From NCBI GenBank assembly GCA_015243575.1, contig CP042469.1:1116001-1180000 (forward strand): a stretch of DNA of 64,000 bases, written 5' to 3'. How positions within the stretch are numbered: the first letter of the stretch is position 1; the number at the start of each line of letters is the position of its first letter. Positions 9,165-17,337 of the stretch are shown here, piece by piece. The DNA comes from Clostridiales bacterium (GTDB taxonomy: Bacteria; Bacillota; Clostridia; Peptostreptococcales; Anaerovoracaceae). A model generated the notes under the pieces. It searched no databases. It saw nothing but the letters and a program-made list of their open reading frames with translations, and had not been told where the DNA came from. The position numbers and the translations under genes are program-made.

Positions 9165-10517
9165 ATGCCAGAGCCTGACCCGAGTATATCATTAACGGTT
9201 CAACTTTTATTTCTTGCACTGCTCATACTAGTGAATGCATTTTTTGCGGCTGCAGAGATGGCCGTAGTTTCAGCGAACAAGAATAAGATCAAAGTGCTTG
9301 CACAAGAAGGTAATAAAAAGGCCAAGCTGTTATTAAAGCTATACGAGGAACCAAACAAGTTTCTGTCAACGATACAGGTTGCCATCACATTGGCAGGTTT
9401 TCTGTCCAGCGCCGTGGCTGCCACATCCATGTCCGACGACATCGGAGCATTTGTGACCCGCTTAGGGATTCCGTACGGTCCACAGATTGCAATCGTTCTC
9501 GTAACCCTGATCTTATCTTTTATCACGCTTGTATTTGGCGAGCTTTATCCAAAACGGATGGCCCTTCAGTATTCTGAGCGGATTGCTTTGTTCTGCGTGA
9601 ATCCAATTCTGTTTATCTCAAAGCTTTCCAAGCCTTTCGTCTGGCTGCTGTCAAAATCAGTGACACTTTTGCTTCGCATCACCGGAGTTAAAGATGCAAA
9701 CATTGAGGAGCAATATTCGGAGGAGGAAATCAGATCTTTGCTGGAGGTCGGTCAGGAAACCGGACTGATCAAGGAAACGGGCAAGGAGATGATTACCAGC
9801 ATCTTTGAATTTGACGATAAGCTGGCTTATGAAGTTATGACGCCGAGAACCGACGTTTATATGATTAATATCAACGATAATCTGGCGGACTACGTGGACG
9901 AGCTTTTGGAAGAGCGGTATGCGAGGATTCCGGTATTTGAGAAAGACTCCGATAATATTATCGGTATTCTGTATATGAAAGATTTCATTATTGAAGCCAG
10001 AAAGCATGGTTTTGAACAGGTCGATATCAAAAGCCTGCTGAGAAAACCATATCTGGTGCCGGAAAGCAAAAACATCGATGATCTCTTCAGAGAGCTGCAG
10101 GAAACAAAGGTTCATATTGCACTGCTTATTGATGAATATGGCGGATTTTCCGGAATCGTTACCATCGAAGATCTGATTGAAGAAGTCATGGGAAACATTG
10201 AAGACGAGGATGATGAATTTGAATCTAAGCTGGAGAAGCTGGACGACAACATCTACCTGGTTGATGGTCAGTACTACATTGACGACCTCAACGACGAACT
10301 GCTTTTAGATCTTGAGTCGGAAGAGCATGAAACCATAGGGGGTTTGATCATTGATCTCCTTGGTGAAATCCCGGACGAGGATGAGACCGAGGAACGTATT
10401 GTGGAATTCGGCAACTGCGTCTTCAAGATCGAATCCGTCAAAGACAGAAGGATCGATAAAGTAAAGCTCTTCATAGCACCCGAGACGAAGAACGATGACG
10501 GAGAAGAAAAAGAATAG
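9165..10517 (+). CDS. CNNM/CorC (HlyC) family transporter
   Basis: Membrane protein of the CNNM/CorC family, implicated in Mg2+ efflux or homeostasis; old annotations say 'hemolysin'. 450 residues: an N-terminal DUF21 transmembrane domain (about residues 8-195, with NAFFAAAEMAVVSANK), a tandem CBS pair (about 215-335, with VMTPRTDV and ALLIDEYGGFSGIVTIEDL) and a C-terminal CorC/HlyC domain (about 350-435). ATG at 9165 with AAGGAGG upstream. Same strand as the preceding operon but with its own promoter and leader. It ends at a bidirectional terminator shared with the van cluster. Confidence 0.92.
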   Translation: MPEPDPSISLTVQLLFLALLILVNAFFAAAEMAVVSANKNKIKVLAQEGNKKAKLLLKLYEEPNKFLSTIQVAITLAGFLSSAVAATSMSDDIGAFVTRLGIPYGPQIAIVLVTLILSFITLVFGELYPKRMALQYSERIALFCVNPILFISKLSKPFVWLLSKSVTLLLRITGVKDANIEEQYSEEEIRSLLEVGQETGLIKETGKEMITSIFEFDDKLAYEVMTPRTDVYMININDNLADYVDELLEERYARIPVFEKDSDNIIGILYMKDFIIEARKHGFEQVDIKSLLRKPYLVPESKNIDDLFRELQETKVHIALLIDEYGGFSGIVTIEDLIEEVMGNIEDEDDEFESKLEKLDDNIYLVDGQYYIDDLNDELLLDLESEEHETIGGLIIDLLGEIPDEDETEERIVEFGNCVFKIESVKDRRIDKVKLFIAPETKNDDGEEKE

Positions 10518-10609
10518 AATTAGAGCATACAGATAAAATGTCAACCAGAATAAGATCAATAACAATCAGATTAAGATCAATAAAAAATAAAATAATAAAA
10601 TTAAATATA

Positions 10610-10637
10610 AGCATCTGCAGGACTTTCTGCAGATGCT
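10610..10637. terminator. Bidirectional terminator between CNNM gene and vanT
   Basis: Perfect 11-bp stem AGCATCTGCAG / CTGCAGATGCT with a six-base loop. A short T stretch follows on the + strand, and a long T/A-rich tract follows on the - strand, so it can end both convergent transcripts. Confidence 0.85.
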
Positions 10638-10657
10638 TTCTAATTATATGATGCGTA

Positions 10658-13027
10658 TCAGTCTGAAAGATAGACTTTTTCAAGACGACTGCCCAGTCTG
10701 CTCAGCAGTTCATTTGTTATGGTACCAGCAGCATCAGCAGTCTGCTCAGCGGTGATTTCTTCATAACCGTCTCTGCCGATCAACGTGACAATATCACCTC
10801 TTGCAGCTTCCGTAAGGCCGGTGACATCGATCATGAGCTGATCCATACAAATCCTTCCAATGATAGGGACGGGAGTCCCGTGAACCAAAGCAAGGCCTTT
10901 CCCTGAAAGACTGCGAGGATATCCATCTGCATAACCGATAGAAACGACCGCAATCCTGGTTTCTTGATGGGCAGTATAATCAAGACCATAGCCGATGCCT
11001 TCTTCCGGGTCTACTGTTCGAACCAGGGCAATCCTTGCCTTTAAGGACAGCACAGGCTTTAAATCAAGAGACAGTGCCCTATGTGCAGCAGGTGTATTTT
11101 TATCCTTAGATTTCGTGGGAAGTGCAGGAGTACTCAAAACACCATAGAGCGCAATACCTACCCTGGCATAGCTGGTCGTTGACAACCCATCATGATGGCA
11201 TCGAACGTTAGGCAAGCTGGTAGAAGAAGGACTGTCAGCCGGAGCGGATAAACGGTCAGCTATGGAGGATAAACTGCCATTGGGACCGGAGCCATAATGG
11301 ATTGCTCCATAGCTGCTGAATACATGTGTGCTTGGCAGGGGAATGCCTTGTGCCTTCAATCCCTCCGACAGCTCAGAAAACCGCTGGATCTGCTGCTGGG
11401 TAAAGTACACAGAGGAAGCGTCTGGACTGTCCGATGCACAAAGATGGGTGTAAATTCCCGAAATCTTAAGATTCTTCAATGAGAAAACCTCGATAATATC
11501 GGTTCGGTTCTGATAAGCCTCTCCAAGCCGGTGCATTCCCGTATCTATTTTGAGGTGGATTGGAAGCCTTTTCGACAGATGATGAAATAGGTGCCATCTG
11601 TGACTGCGGGCGTTATTAAGAACGTCACTTAACTCCTTTGCATGGGATGCATCCACAGCAGTCTGAATAAGCCGCCAACGGCAAAGTTCGGCAGCCCTGG
11701 CTGCTGGAGTAAAGCCAAGGATCAGAATATCTCCTTTGACTCCCGCTTTGCGAAGCTCGATTCCTTCTTCAGCAGTGGCAACTGCAAAGGAGTTGATCCC
11801 GGATTTTTCAAGAAATGCTGCCACTTCTTTTGAACCGTGTCCGTATGCGTTTGCCTTGATTACCGGCATAGCCTGACAACCCTCAGGAAGGCGGCTTTGC
11901 AGAACCTCAAGATTATGAAGCAAGTTGGGAAGGGTAACTTCAATCCAGGCGCGGTGCGGCTCATTTCCGTCAGTAATGATTACACCGGCTTGACGAGAGC
12001 GCTTATATTGCAGCAAGAATGAGATCAGCCAGGCTGCTCCAAAGGACAATAGCGCCGTCATGAAATAGTGAACGAGACTGTTCTGTACCAGCAGCTGCTC
12101 CATGTGAATGGCTTTTACAAAGCCCCTTATCACAACGATCATAGCAGGATGGATGAGATAGAGGATCACCGAAATCGTCCTCAAGTAATATGGGAGGTTC
12201 GGATTTAATGGCTTGCGGTCCGATCCCAGAGAAAGCAGGCTCTGAAAGAGATAATACATACAGGGTATGAGCATCAGATACATGCTGTCATGCCGCTGCA
12301 GATTCATACTATGAAGGAGGAGTCCCTCTGCGAGCATCAACGCAAGCGATACCATAAAACAGGAAAAAACTGGCACAAATCTTTTTTTAATAGGCTTAAC
12401 AGCAAGAATACTTCCCATGACAAAGAACACAGGCGCAAAAAAGAAACCGTTTCTAGTATAATCAAAAAATCGGAATAACTGTTGGTAAAAAGAGTCGATC
12501 AGCGAGAGTTGCGTTGTTATTCCGTAGTAGCTGTCACCAAACAGTCCTATTGCATAAAGGAACATGGTTACAGATAATGCTTGCCAGGGCTTCAGCCGCT
12601 CCAAAAGCTGCCAGCACAAAAGTGCACCGAGGATGGATGCAGGAAGATACCACAAATGATAGAAGGTTCCGTCAAAGAGCAAGTCCTTCACAAATGCTGA
12701 GGGAGAAGACCATTCGGCAGCGCTTCCACTATAAAAGTTTAATGGAAGGTAAAACAGGATGGCTGCACCATAAAGCAAAGCTGTTTTTTTGACAAATCTG
12801 CTGATACGATCATAGGGAAGACTACCGTCTGTTGCTTTTCTGTAAAGAAAAAAAGCCGATGCCATAAAGAAGAAAGGGACAGCGACCCGGCCCAGCTCCC
12901 TGGTCAGAATAAAATCCGCAGTCCCGCTAAAATCGGTCAAAGGGGAGGTATGAATGGCAACCACAAGCATGGCGGCGACAACCCTGAAATAATCGATGCT
13001 GAGATATTCATGTATGTGGTTCCTCAT
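10658..13027 (-). CDS. vanT: VanT-type membrane serine/alanine racemase
   Basis: Two-domain protein of 789 residues. Residues 1 to about 345 form an acyltransferase-3-like domain with about ten membrane helices; from about 355 follows a fold-type III PLP racemase with the Schiff-base lysine in PVIKANAYGHG and the GYADGYPRSL and GRICMDQ motifs. This fusion is the hallmark of VanT, which supplies D-Ser for resistance precursors. Near the C-terminus the motif reads GTITNELLSRLG: Asn772 stands where alanine racemases carry the conserved tyrosine (GTI-x-YE), a substitution known from VanT serine racemases. The ATG at 13027 overlaps the vanXY stop (ATGA) and has GGAGG 5 nt upstream. An unusual Ser/Pro-rich insert precedes the YARVGIALYG motif. 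Confidence 0.93.
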   Translation of the reverse strand: MRNHIHEYLSIDYFRVVAAMLVVAIHTSPLTDFSGTADFILTRELGRVAVPFFFMASAFFLYRKATDGSLPYDRISRFVKKTALLYGAAILFYLPLNFYSGSAAEWSSPSAFVKDLLFDGTFYHLWYLPASILGALLCWQLLERLKPWQALSVTMFLYAIGLFGDSYYGITTQLSLIDSFYQQLFRFFDYTRNGFFFAPVFFVMGSILAVKPIKKRFVPVFSCFMVSLALMLAEGLLLHSMNLQRHDSMYLMLIPCMYYLFQSLLSLGSDRKPLNPNLPYYLRTISVILYLIHPAMIVVIRGFVKAIHMEQLLVQNSLVHYFMTALLSFGAAWLISFLLQYKRSRQAGVIITDGNEPHRAWIEVTLPNLLHNLEVLQSRLPEGCQAMPVIKANAYGHGSKEVAAFLEKSGINSFAVATAEEGIELRKAGVKGDILILGFTPAARAAELCRWRLIQTAVDASHAKELSDVLNNARSHRWHLFHHLSKRLPIHLKIDTGMHRLGEAYQNRTDIIEVFSLKNLKISGIYTHLCASDSPDASSVYFTQQQIQRFSELSEGLKAQGIPLPSTHVFSSYGAIHYGSGPNGSLSSIADRLSAPADSPSSTSLPNVRCHHDGLSTTSYARVGIALYGVLSTPALPTKSKDKNTPAAHRALSLDLKPVLSLKARIALVRTVDPEEGIGYGLDYTAHQETRIAVVSIGYADGYPRSLSGKGLALVHGTPVPIIGRICMDQLMIDVTGLTEAARGDIVTLIGRDGYEEITAEQTADAAGTITNELLSRLGSRLEKVYLSD

Positions 13028-13869
13028 TGCGCCCTCCAAAGTGTCATTACAATCCCGTCCTCGTTGTTACCTGATACTTGATATGGAATTCCGTCCGGTA
13101 CAACAGTGAGAATTCTATCTTCAGCAGCAACCGGCAGATAATAAATTTCAAACTGATTGTTCTCATAAGAAAAATATAGGTGCTTGCCGTCTTCCGGAAA
13201 TCCTTTGAGAAAATCTGTGTATTCCTCCAATGTAAGATCATTTTCTTTCATGATTACGGAATGGGGATAGCCTACATAACGAAAATGCCATGGCTCATGG
13301 GAAATTTTCGTAATTTCTTCCCGGCCTTTTGGATAGCGTTCAATGAAGCCGTATCGCAATGCAAGCTTTCGGAATTCACCACAGATCCCGGTATAGGGAA
13401 AGTCAGGGCAGATAAAGTCGATGCGCCCGCTATTTTCGGCCAGATCGATGGCCAGCCCCGTTTGGTGTTCACTGCAGCCTGGGATGGCAACGTATTTTTT
13501 TGTGAATGTCTCTCCGTTTTCCGAAAGGGAGGTATTGTAAATCTCGGTTTGTTCCGATAAAGAACGGAACCCGCTGACAGGTGTGATCCTGTCAGCGCTG
13601 TTCAGAATGGAGATGATCTCTGATAGCATCCGGGCGGACTGTTTCTCAAGGAATATCGGCGTTTGTGTGACACCATGCGTTACAGAAACAAGGCGCTCCC
13701 TTGCAACCTCATTTTGGATCGGGTGGGACGGGTTTACCAGAATCAGATTTCCTTTTCCCACTGCATCACCGCTTAATTCCAATGGTTTCATTCGTTCGCC
13801 ATTTTTCTTCATTCTTTCACCGCTTCTTTTCATTCTTTCGCCGTACATTCTGTCAATGCTCATTTTCAT
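13024..13869 (-). CDS. vanXY: VanXY-type D,D-peptidase
   Basis: Zinc D,D-dipeptidase/D,D-carboxypeptidase of the VanY family, 281 residues. Zinc and catalytic motifs are visible: SGFRSLSEQ, SEHQTGLAIDL (His and Asp ligands) and EPWHFRYVG (catalytic Glu, His ligand). VanXY enzymes hydrolyse D-Ala-D-Ala and trim pentapeptides, clearing normal precursors so that D-Ala-D-Ser ends prevail. No signal peptide or membrane segment is seen, as expected for the cytoplasmic bifunctional form. It overlaps the ligase stop (ATGA at 13866-13869) and the vanT start. The first 28 residues are a tandem repeat of G-E-R-M-K units that looks like a recent expansion. Confidence 0.9.
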   Translation of the reverse strand: MKMSIDRMYGERMKRSGERMKKNGERMKPLELSGDAVGKGNLILVNPSHPIQNEVARERLVSVTHGVTQTPIFLEKQSARMLSEIISILNSADRITPVSGFRSLSEQTEIYNTSLSENGETFTKKYVAIPGCSEHQTGLAIDLAENSGRIDFICPDFPYTGICGEFRKLALRYGFIERYPKGREEITKISHEPWHFRYVGYPHSVIMKENDLTLEEYTDFLKGFPEDGKHLYFSYENNQFEIYYLPVAAEDRILTVVPDGIPYQVSGNNEDGIVMTLWRAQ

Positions 13870-13878
13870 CCTTTCACC
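13780..13878 (-). repeat. 21-bp tandem repeats at the vanG/vanXY junction
   Basis: On the - strand three adjacent 21-bp units (13842 down to 13780) read G-E-R-M-K-x-x in the vanXY frame. A related partial copy at about 13878-13861 spans the ligase stop and the vanXY start. Every unit carries GG(T/C)GAAMG-ATGAA, that is, a weak ribosome binding site next to an in-frame ATG. Confidence 0.8.
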
Positions 13879-14954
13879 GCCAGTCGGATCAATTCGTCAA
13901 GGAGCTGCCCAAATGAAATCCCGATATTTTTGAGCATGCTTGGATAGCGGCTATGATCGGTGAAGCCTGGGATTGTATTCACTTCATTGAAATAGATTTC
14001 ACCATTTGGTGTCAGGAAAAAATCTACTCTTGCGAAACCTCTGCAGCCCAGCGCTTTGTAGACAACTGCGGCGGACTCTTTGATTCTGCGGGTGGTCTCT
14101 TCATCAATACGTGCGGGCAGATGGATCTTTGAAGTTTCGAGGGTATATTTTTCCTTAAAGTTGAAGAAACCACCAGATAATTCTATTTCGTCCAGATCAC
14201 CAATTGTGAGCACGTCATTCCCCAATACGGCGCAGCCCACTTCAAAGCCGGTAACGGCTTCCTCTACGAGAATTTTACTGTCGTGATACGCAGCAGCGCG
14301 AACGGCGGTTATCAAATCCTCAGGGATATCCACCTTGGTAATTCCAAAGGAGGAGCCTGCATTGGCAGGTTTTACAAAGAGAGGATAGCGCATCTCTGCT
14401 GTTTCCGTTTTCAGAATTTCCGCAAGCTCTCTGCTTGGATCGTTATCAAAATGATAAGAAGGAAGATTTAAAATTGCGGAACGGGTGATTTTAATTCCTT
14501 CCAGGGCTGCCAGCCGATGAGCAATATCCTTGTCCATACAAAGTGCCGAACTCAACGTTCCGCAGCCTGCGAAGGGGATTCCTGCAAGTTCCAGCAATCC
14601 CTGCATGGTACCGTCTTCTCCGTTTTTTCCGTGGAGCACAGGAAATACAACATCAATGGGAAGTTTTTGGAGGACTCCGCCGTTCATCACCAGCAGTCCT
14701 CGGGTTGTTCGATCCGGTGAAATCACTGCAGGAACACAGGATTTGTGCGTACTCCAGGTATCCTTAAGAATTTCATTTAATTCACCGTCAAACTTCAGCC
14801 ATTCTCCATGACGGGTTATGCCTAGGAGAATGATTTGATATTTTTCATGATCCAGATGTTCGATTACTGAACAGGCTGATTTCAGAGAGACCTCGTATTC
14901 TGTGGAACAGCCTCCGAACAGCACTGCTACCGTTTTTTTATTTTTCTTGTTCAT
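13866..14954 (-). CDS. vanG: VanG-type D-alanine--D-serine ligase
   Basis: ATP-grasp ligase of the Ddl/Van family, 362 residues. Seen: the N-terminal LFGGCSTEYEVSLKSA motif, HGKNGEDGTMQGLLELAGIPFAG, the glycine-rich KPANAGSSFGITK, the omega-loop FKEKYTLETSKIHLPAR and the C-terminal metal site GFARVDFF...NEVNTIPGFT. The omega loop resembles VanC/E/G (D-Ser) ligases rather than the VanA/B (D-Lac) type, and the neighbours vanXY and vanT fit D-Ala-D-Ser production. ATG at 14954 with AAAGGAT 8 nt upstream. Distinguishing it from a plain D-Ala-D-Ala ligase rests largely on the context. Confidence 0.88.
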   Translation of the reverse strand: MNKKNKKTVAVLFGGCSTEYEVSLKSACSVIEHLDHEKYQIILLGITRHGEWLKFDGELNEILKDTWSTHKSCVPAVISPDRTTRGLLVMNGGVLQKLPIDVVFPVLHGKNGEDGTMQGLLELAGIPFAGCGTLSSALCMDKDIAHRLAALEGIKITRSAILNLPSYHFDNDPSRELAEILKTETAEMRYPLFVKPANAGSSFGITKVDIPEDLITAVRAAAYHDSKILVEEAVTGFEVGCAVLGNDVLTIGDLDEIELSGGFFNFKEKYTLETSKIHLPARIDEETTRRIKESAAVVYKALGCRGFARVDFFLTPNGEIYFNEVNTIPGFTDHSRYPSMLKNIGISFGQLLDELIRLAVKG

Positions 14955-14995
14955 TTTTTAATCCTTTCAGGCGGATCTATTTCTCTATTAAGCAA

Positions 14996-15048
14996 ACAAA
15001 AAAGCCTGTCTGATCCGCTACTTCAATGGTAGCTGAATCTGACAAGCT
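14996..15048 (-). terminator. Hairpin with T run between vanS and vanG (terminator or attenuator)
   Basis: On the - strand a long imperfect stem (arms 15029-15048 and 15003-15021, loop of about 7 nt) is followed by TTTTTTG. It ends only about 41 nt before the vanG ATG, which leaves little room for a promoter between it and the gene. It could end the vanRS transcript, or act as an attenuator within a vanG leader whose promoter lies upstream. Confidence 0.65.
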
Positions 15049-15169
15049 ATTTTTCAATTTACCCTGATGAAACTCTTAAGAAAGCATTAAGAAGCACTTA
15101 GCTTTTTCTTATTGGTCAGGAAGCATTCTAAGGCGATGACTGGTCGGTATTATTTTGCAGGGAAGTATT
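15049..15169 (-). promoter_or_regulatory. Candidate vanG control region with direct repeats
   Basis: The 121-bp gap after vanS holds two TTAAGAA repeats (15076-15082 and 15087-15093, + strand reading) spaced by one helical turn (11 bp), a layout typical of OmpR/PhoB-family response-regulator sites. No good -35 element is seen; a weak TAAATT lies downstream on the - strand. A VanR site that activates the structural genes is an inference. Confidence 0.35.
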
Positions 15170-16246
15170 TTAGGAGAATGACGGATCGGTATCGTTTTGC
15201 GGAAGTGTTACGATAAAGGTTGTATTCGTCCCGCTGCTTTTCGCCGAAATGGTTCCTCTGTGCGCATCCACGATTTCTTTAGCGATTGCAAGCCCCAAAC
15301 CGGCTCCTCCAGTTTGAGAGGAACGGGCGTTATCCAGACGGAAGAATCGCTCAAAAATGGTTTCCAGCTTTTGAGAAGGGATGGGATCGCCTTGATTGCT
15401 GACTTGAATGACCACATTTTTATTATTTAAGAAAGCGGAAATGATAATTTTCGTATCGTTATAGCTGTACGCAGCGGCGTTTTTCAAAATATTATTAAAT
15501 ACACGGGATAGCTTATCTGCATCTCCCCAAAGCGCAAGCCCCTCCGGTGCATCGACCACTGCTTCCTTGTTCTCAGGTGAAAGCATGGGGTAGAACTCAT
15601 CTGCAATCTGACGGAGCATAAAAGGCAGGTTGATCTTTCCCTTATTTAATACGATGGTGCTGAGATTGAACCTGGTAATTTCAAAGAATTCATCCACCAG
15701 CTGTTCCAGCCTTCCAGCTTTATCCAGTGTGATCCCCGTATATTTTGACCTCTGTTCAGGAGGCATGTCAGGCGCTTCGTCAAGCAGGCTGAGATAACCG
15801 ATGACGGAAGAAAGCGGCGTTCTGATGTCGTGGGCCAGATTGACAACAAGGTCGTTTTTGCGCTGTTCTGCTTCCTTGGCTTCTCTTGCACTTTTTCTTG
15901 CTTCCTTTTTGATCTGATTCATTCGGGTCTCAATCTCCCGGAGTTCCTGCGGCAGTCTGATCTCCTCTTCATCGGGCTGAACAAGAGACAGGCTGGCAGT
16001 CGCTATTTCTTCGATATAGCCTGCCGTTTTATTCCAGTAATAATAAATGATTGCCAGAAGCATGATAAGCCAGGCCATTGGAACCAGAAGGGAAGCGTAG
16101 GGTAAAAGCCCGTGTATCAAATAATAAACGGGCGAGGGATACCAGGTGATACTGTAGCCGATATAGTATACGAGTACGAGGGATAGCCCATAGAAAACTG
16201 TCGCCAGTACTGCTGCGCGGACGCATTGAAATAGAGCGGTTCTCAT
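15170..16246 (-). CDS. vanS: VanS-type sensor histidine kinase
   Basis: Membrane sensor kinase paired with VanR. From the ATG at 16246 it has 358 residues: two membrane helices (about 5-30 and 40-65) with a short external loop, a HAMP-like charged coiled region, the dimerisation/phosphoacceptor motif NLAHDIRTPLSSVIGYL, an N box (NNILKNAAAYS) and the G box GGAGLGLAIAKEIV. The short sensor loop is usual for the VanC/E/G type. The start is uncertain: the ATG has no clear ribosome binding site, while an in-frame TTG at 16276, inside the end of vanR, has a GGGGGG 8-14 nt upstream and adds ten residues. Confidence 0.9.
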   Translation of the reverse strand: MRTALFQCVRAAVLATVFYGLSLVLVYYIGYSITWYPSPVYYLIHGLLPYASLLVPMAWLIMLLAIIYYYWNKTAGYIEEIATASLSLVQPDEEEIRLPQELREIETRMNQIKKEARKSAREAKEAEQRKNDLVVNLAHDIRTPLSSVIGYLSLLDEAPDMPPEQRSKYTGITLDKAGRLEQLVDEFFEITRFNLSTIVLNKGKINLPFMLRQIADEFYPMLSPENKEAVVDAPEGLALWGDADKLSRVFNNILKNAAAYSYNDTKIIISAFLNNKNVVIQVSNQGDPIPSQKLETIFERFFRLDNARSSQTGGAGLGLAIAKEIVDAHRGTISAKSSGTNTTFIVTLPQNDTDPSFS

Positions 16247-16265
16247 AATTTTGGAACGAAAAGGC

Positions 16266-16961
16266 TTAATCTTCAATGGTATAGCCAACCCCCCATACTG
16301 TTTTAATATACTTGGGACGATCTGCGCTGTCCTGCATCTTTTCCCGGAGATGCCGGATGTGAACCATGACTGTATTATTGCTGCTGGTGTAATACTTTTC
16401 ACCCCAAACTTCGCGGAATAAATCCTCTGAACTCACTACCCGTCCTCTATTGGAGACGAGTGTCCATAAAACAGCAAACTCAATGGGAGTCAGAGAGAGC
16501 GGTTTTTCATTCAGCAAGCATTGATGCTTATCCTTATTCAGCACGAGACCTGAATGAGTGAGTACCTGATCGTCTTGTACCTGTTCAGCAGGGTTATATT
16601 TCGTAAACCTTCGAAGCTGGGCTTTTACTCTCGCAACCAGCTCCAGCGGGCGAAAAGGCTTTGTCATATAATCATCTGCGCCCAGCGTCAGTCCGGTGAT
16701 CTTGTCGATTTCTTCATCTTTCGCCGTTAGCATAATGACGGGAAACATATGTTTTTCTCTGATCTGCTGACACAGAGAAAACCCATTGATATCAGGCAGC
16801 ATAATATCCAATACCGCGAGATCAATGTTCTCACGGCTCAGGCAGTTCAGTGCCTCCGTGCCGTTATAAAATTTAAAGACCTCAAAATTTTCATTTTTTA
16901 GATAAACTTCGATCAGATCTGCGATTGCTTGTTCGTCATCTACAACTAGTATTTTTTCCAT
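16266..16961 (-). CDS. vanR: VanR-type response regulator
   Basis: OmpR/PhoB-family regulator of 231 residues: a receiver domain with the acidic pair (VVDDE), phosphoacceptor Asp in LAVLDIMLPDINGF, and MTKPFRPLEL, followed by a winged-helix DNA-binding domain (about 130-228, ending YIKTVWGVGYTIED). It is expected to activate the van structural genes when phosphorylated by VanS. Start ATG at 16961 with GGAGTAGTAAGG upstream. First gene of the cluster; its own promoter lies about 160 bp upstream, back to back with that of spoIIIAA. Confidence 0.93.
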   Translation of the reverse strand: MEKILVVDDEQAIADLIEVYLKNENFEVFKFYNGTEALNCLSRENIDLAVLDIMLPDINGFSLCQQIREKHMFPVIMLTAKDEEIDKITGLTLGADDYMTKPFRPLELVARVKAQLRRFTKYNPAEQVQDDQVLTHSGLVLNKDKHQCLLNEKPLSLTPIEFAVLWTLVSNRGRVVSSEDLFREVWGEKYYTSSNNTVMVHIRHLREKMQDSADRPKYIKTVWGVGYTIED

Positions 16962-17062
16962 AATCCTTACTACTCCTTTTCCTTTTCAAAATGAAATCAC
17001 CATGTTACAGCCGAAACGGCCGTAATCCCCTGCGGTAATTTGGGAAGCGCGCTGTTTCATGA

Positions 17063-17096
17063 CATGTGAGCCCGGAATTAATCAGCGTTTCCATAG
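17063..17096 (+). repeat. Repeat B, copy 1
   Basis: Imperfect repeat with the shared core CGGAATTAATCAGCG followed by TTCCATAG. Two further copies flank the HAD hydrolase gene (18752-18786 inverted, 19962-20000 direct). This copy lies in the vanR 5' leader, read on the other strand. Confidence 0.6.
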
Positions 17097-17123
17097 AGGT
17101 TTTGTCCCAATGGGATCAGAATC

Positions 17124-17152
17124 ATTATACCCCAATTTCCAGTCGATGAATA
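17124..17152 (-). promoter_or_regulatory. Probable vanRS promoter
   Basis: On the - strand TATAAT (17124-17129) preceded by GGGG and, 17 bp further up, a weak -35 TATTCA. It gives an untranslated leader of about 155 nt before vanR. Confidence 0.45.
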
Positions 17153-17174
17153 CTCCAATACTTCCATCAAGGGG

Positions 17175-17202
17175 GAATAAAATCTTGTCCATCTCATATG
17201 AT
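17175..17202 (+). promoter_or_regulatory. Probable sigma-E promoter of spoIIIAA-AB (element A, copy 1)
   Basis: GAATAAA, 13 bp, CATATGAT, close to the sigma-E pattern (-35 with ATA, -10 CATACAAT) expected for spoIIIA. A near copy with identical spacing lies upstream of spoIIIAC at 19859-19886. The rest of the 376-bp gap (16962-17337) holds the vanR promoter, repeat B and a GA-rich stretch before the spoIIIAA ATG. Confidence 0.55.
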
Positions 17203-17337
17203 GTAATGTAGATGTTCTATTGCCGAAAGAAAGCGGATCCATTTCTACTTGGATGCTTTACTGGTTATCGGTGAGAGCATGCAGGTTGATAAGAGACGCA
17301 AGAGGAGAGAAGAGGAGCGAAAAGGAAGGGTGAGGAG

